A DNA stretch of 64,000 nt from Candidatus Acetothermia bacterium (GTDB taxonomy: Bacteria; Bipolaricaulota; Bipolaricaulia; RBG-16-55-9; JANLFV01). The stretch spans positions 62,001 through 126,000 of the forward strand of contig JANLFV010000001.1 of the NCBI GenBank assembly GCA_024653345.1. Reading direction: 5' to 3'. The translations under genes were made by a program, and so were the position numbers. This document shows positions 61,858-64,000 of the stretch, piece by piece; the stretch's first letter is position 1, and every line of letters begins with the position of its first letter. A model generated the notes under the pieces. That model saw only the letters and a list, made by a program, of their open reading frames with translations, did not search any database and had not been told where the DNA came from.

Positions 61858-64000
61858 ATGCGGAGGATACTCTTGCGTGCGGTGCTCCTAAGCGTGCTGA
61901 CCCTGTTACTTTGCGGGGCAGCCTTGGGACAGGGGGGAGGTCGGATCCCCGTAGGCGAACATCCGCGCTCCATCGCCGTGCTGGACTGCAATCGGGATGG
62001 GTGGGATGACTTTGTCGTGGGCAACGAGCTCTCCAACGATATCACCATAGCCGTTGCTCAAAGGAACGGCTTTTTTCAGGTAACAACTCTGCCGACCCCG
62101 GCGATCATCCCCATGGCTACCGCGGCTGGTGATTTGGACTCTGATTCCGACAAAGATCTGGTCCTAGTGGCCTGCGGACTCGCTGTTGAGACAGCTCACT
62201 CCGAGGTTACGGGCGTCTATGTCACTAAGGCGTTCAACGTGTTCACCTTTGAGAACAACGGTAGTTGCGGTTTCTCTCTTAAACATAAGCTCCGGGCTGG
62301 GGATTGTCCCAGCGCGGTCGCTCTCGCTGACTTGAATCGGAATCACAAGCTGGACATCATCGTAGTTAACTCTGAGTCAAGGAGTCTCACGCTCTTCATC
62401 GACGTCACGGGAATACCACCGGTAGAAGTGAGCCTTGCGGATTGTGCACAGCCAGTGGCCTTGGATATCGGGGACATCAACCGCGATGCTATACCCGATG
62501 CCGTCGTCGCCTGCTCCGAATCTGACACGGTCTGGGCTCTCCTAGGGACCGGTGCTCCTCCTTTCTTCGTTCTTCCTCCTGCTCAGGTCATCGCTACTGG
62601 AGAACGGCCGATGGACGTGGAGCTCGCTGACATCAATGGTGACACTATTCTGGACCTAGTCGTGGCTCACTTCGAGTCCGACAAGGTATGGACCTTCTTC
62701 GGGGATGGGACGGGGCTCTTTGGCGATGCTACTCTCCAGAACAGCCGTATCGCTGCCGGCAGCTTTAAGAAAGGCCAGCCCCACGCCACGTATCATGTCG
62801 ATCAGGCCCCCTCCGCTTTGCTCCTTCGGGACTTCAATCAGGACGGAATGCTGGACATGGTCGTGACAAATGCCTATGCTGACGACGTTTGGCTCCTCTG
62901 CGGAAGGCACGATGAGAGGAGCAACAAGGGGGATTTCGTATCGGGAGGCAAGTGGCCCGTTGGCGAGAAGCCCGTAGCTCTAGCCTCGGGCGACTTCGAC
63001 GCCGTCCGTGACGGCTGGCTCGATATAGTCGTAGCTAATGAGCTCTCCAATGATGTGAGCATCCTCCTAGGAAGGCCGAGAGAATGGTGCTACGAATTCC
63101 TTCCGCCGCCAGAGAACAAGCCGCCGGTCGCGGACTTCAGCTACTCCCCCGCTCAGCCGAAGGCCGGGGAGAAGGTGAGGTTCGACGGCTCCTCCTCCAG
63201 CGACCCCGACGGCCAGGTCATCTCCTGGAGCTGGGACTTCGGCGACGGGAAGACCGGCACGGGGAAGATCGTCGAGCACACTTTCGAGAAGGAGGGCCAG
63301 TATAAGGTCTGCCTCACGGTCAAGGACGACAAGGGCGCGGAGGGGCAGGCCTGCGAGGACCTTACTGTCGGGCCTCCGCCGCCCCCGCCAGCGACCAAGC
63401 TGCCCACGGTCGGGGACGAGCCGAGCGGGCTGGCCTCGGGTGACTTCAATGGCGACAGGAAAGAAGACCTGGCCGTAGTGAACCAGAACTCGAACAACCT
63501 CTCGGTCCTCCTCGGGAGCGGGGACGGCAAGTTCAGCCCTGGCGGGACGGTCGCCACAGGCAGGGGCCCGAGCGCCGTCGTCTCTGCAGACTTCAACAAG
63601 GACAATCAGCTCGATCTGGCCGTGAGCAACGCTGGCTCGAACACCGTCTCGATCCTCATCGGCGACGGAAAGGGCGGATTCCACGGCCGGGGCGAGCTTG
63701 CGGTGGGGAGCAATCCCATGGGCCTGGCCTTCGAGGACTTCGACAAGGACGGGAAGCTCGACCTGGCTCTGGCCAACTCCGGGGCCAACAATGTCTCGAT
63801 CCTGCTCGGGAACGGGGACGGAAGCTTCAAGGAGGCCCGGAACACCGAGCCGATCGGGAACTCGCCGGAGAAGCTGGCCCCGGCCGACCTTAATGGTGAT
63901 GGGAAGGTCGATCTGGCCGTAGCAAGCCTCAACTCCGGGGAGATCTTCATCCTGCTTGGCAACGGCGACGGGACCTTCGCAGTCGGGACCAAGCTTGCCG
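61858..64000 (+). CDS. Large secreted FG-GAP/VCBS and PKD repeat protein, C-terminus cut by window edge
   Basis: ATG 61858 (AAGGAGG upstream) opens a frame that stays open to the window end (714 codons). A signal peptide (LLRAVLLSVLTLLLCGAALG) is followed by about six FG-GAP-like repeats with Ca-binding DxNxDG loops (VLDCNRDGWDDFVVGNELS, DINGDTILDLVVAHF, DFNQDGMLDMVVTNAYA, DFDAVRDGWLDIVVANELS). A PKD domain follows near residues 420-505 (FSYSPAQPKAGEKVRFDGSS, WSWDFGDGKTGTGK), then a Pro linker and further FG-GAP repeats (DFNGDRKEDLAVVNQNSNNL, DFNKDNQLDLAVSNAGSNT, DFDKDGKLDLALANSGANN). Probably a surface beta-propeller adhesin. Codon usage differs between the two halves. Confidence 0.9.
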   Translation, partial: MRRILLRAVLLSVLTLLLCGAALGQGGGRIPVGEHPRSIAVLDCNRDGWDDFVVGNELSNDITIAVAQRNGFFQVTTLPTPAIIPMATAAGDLDSDSDKDLVLVACGLAVETAHSEVTGVYVTKAFNVFTFENNGSCGFSLKHKLRAGDCPSAVALADLNRNHKLDIIVVNSESRSLTLFIDVTGIPPVEVSLADCAQPVALDIGDINRDAIPDAVVACSESDTVWALLGTGAPPFFVLPPAQVIATGERPMDVELADINGDTILDLVVAHFESDKVWTFFGDGTGLFGDATLQNSRIAAGSFKKGQPHATYHVDQAPSALLLRDFNQDGMLDMVVTNAYADDVWLLCGRHDERSNKGDFVSGGKWPVGEKPVALASGDFDAVRDGWLDIVVANELSNDVSILLGRPREWCYEFLPPPENKPPVADFSYSPAQPKAGEKVRFDGSSSSDPDGQVISWSWDFGDGKTGTGKIVEHTFEKEGQYKVCLTVKDDKGAEGQACEDLTVGPPPPPPATKLPTVGDEPSGLASGDFNGDRKEDLAVVNQNSNNLSVLLGSGDGKFSPGGTVATGRGPSAVVSADFNKDNQLDLAVSNAGSNTVSILIGDGKGGFHGRGELAVGSNPMGLAFEDFDKDGKLDLALANSGANNVSILLGNGDGSFKEARNTEPIGNSPEKLAPADLNGDGKVDLAVASLNSGEIFILLGNGDGTFAVGTKLA

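Noticed and set aside
1-64000. tRNA genes, CRISPR arrays, insertion sequences or phage remnants.
   Set aside because: Reading the intergenic gaps (all under 300 bases) showed no cloverleaf with TTCRA arm, no regularly spaced repeats, no transposase or integrase frames.

Overview
This window looks like chromosomal DNA of a GC-rich diderm bacterium. It carries single-copy housekeeping genes (glmS, rpmH, mnmG, tpiA, prmC, ispD, thiI, arfB), Shine-Dalgarno sites of the AGGAGG type, GTG and TTG starts, and many good sigma-70 promoters with 17-bp spacers. Predicted outer-membrane beta-barrels and periplasmic DsbA-like proteins point to an outer membrane. I cannot place the organism; an uncultured deep-branching lineage such as Bipolaricaulota/Acetothermia would fit, but that is a guess. 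No tRNA, rRNA, CRISPR array, insertion sequence or phage gene was recognised, and no gene-free stretch exceeds 300 bases.

Layout. 1-3986: truncated DUF151 nuclease, glmS, and an ECF sigma/anti-sigma operon with two small genes. 4017-7528: lineage-specific secreted proteins, one with an in-frame amber codon, plus two retropepsin-like proteases. 7760-11227: a large SARP-type (BTAD + ATPase + TPR) regulator. Near-identical direct-repeat promoters upstream of two of the secreted-protein genes look like its targets. 11336-15877: a YhbD-like regulator, a bactofilin-like protein, a DUF4097 repeat protein and a DUF885 peptidase. 16150-19511: rpmH (too short for many ORF finders), an M48 peptidase, a PIG-L deacetylase and a NodS-like methyltransferase. 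19616-33273: a beta-helix/DsbA fusion, two paralogous metallopeptidase/TolB-propeller/beta-barrel proteins, and mnmG and tpiA from a divergent promoter. 33463-38558: GT2, PlsC-like acyltransferase, phosphodiesterase, flippase-like and barrel genes, probably envelope lipid or glycan work. 38560-40930 (minus strand): prmC-ftsE-ftsX. 41031-47780: PIN-TRAM, ispD, an ABC-2 exporter, arfB, thiI, and an Nfu-type Fe-S protein.

47977-55694 is a copper-homeostasis operon: a Met/His-rich PepSY-like protein, a methyltransferase, a YHS protein, a 20-residue Cys-rich ORF with hairpins, PCYCGC-like and DOMON proteins, a MerA::CopB chimeric remnant, CopA, DsbA and CsoR. 55702-60953 is the phosphate regulon pstSCAB-phoU with a convergent AbrB-PhoU regulator. 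Its own promoter and the pst promoter carry similar palindromes at the same place after the -10 box. 61019 to the end: a SagB-type nitroreductase and a large secreted FG-GAP/PKD protein cut off by the window edge.

The strongest leads for something undescribed are the SARP direct-repeat regulon of secreted proteins (5425-5457, 7563-7595), the Cys-rich uORF in the copper operon (49638-49754), the AbrB-PhoU operator pair, and the domain fusions at 19616-23847.
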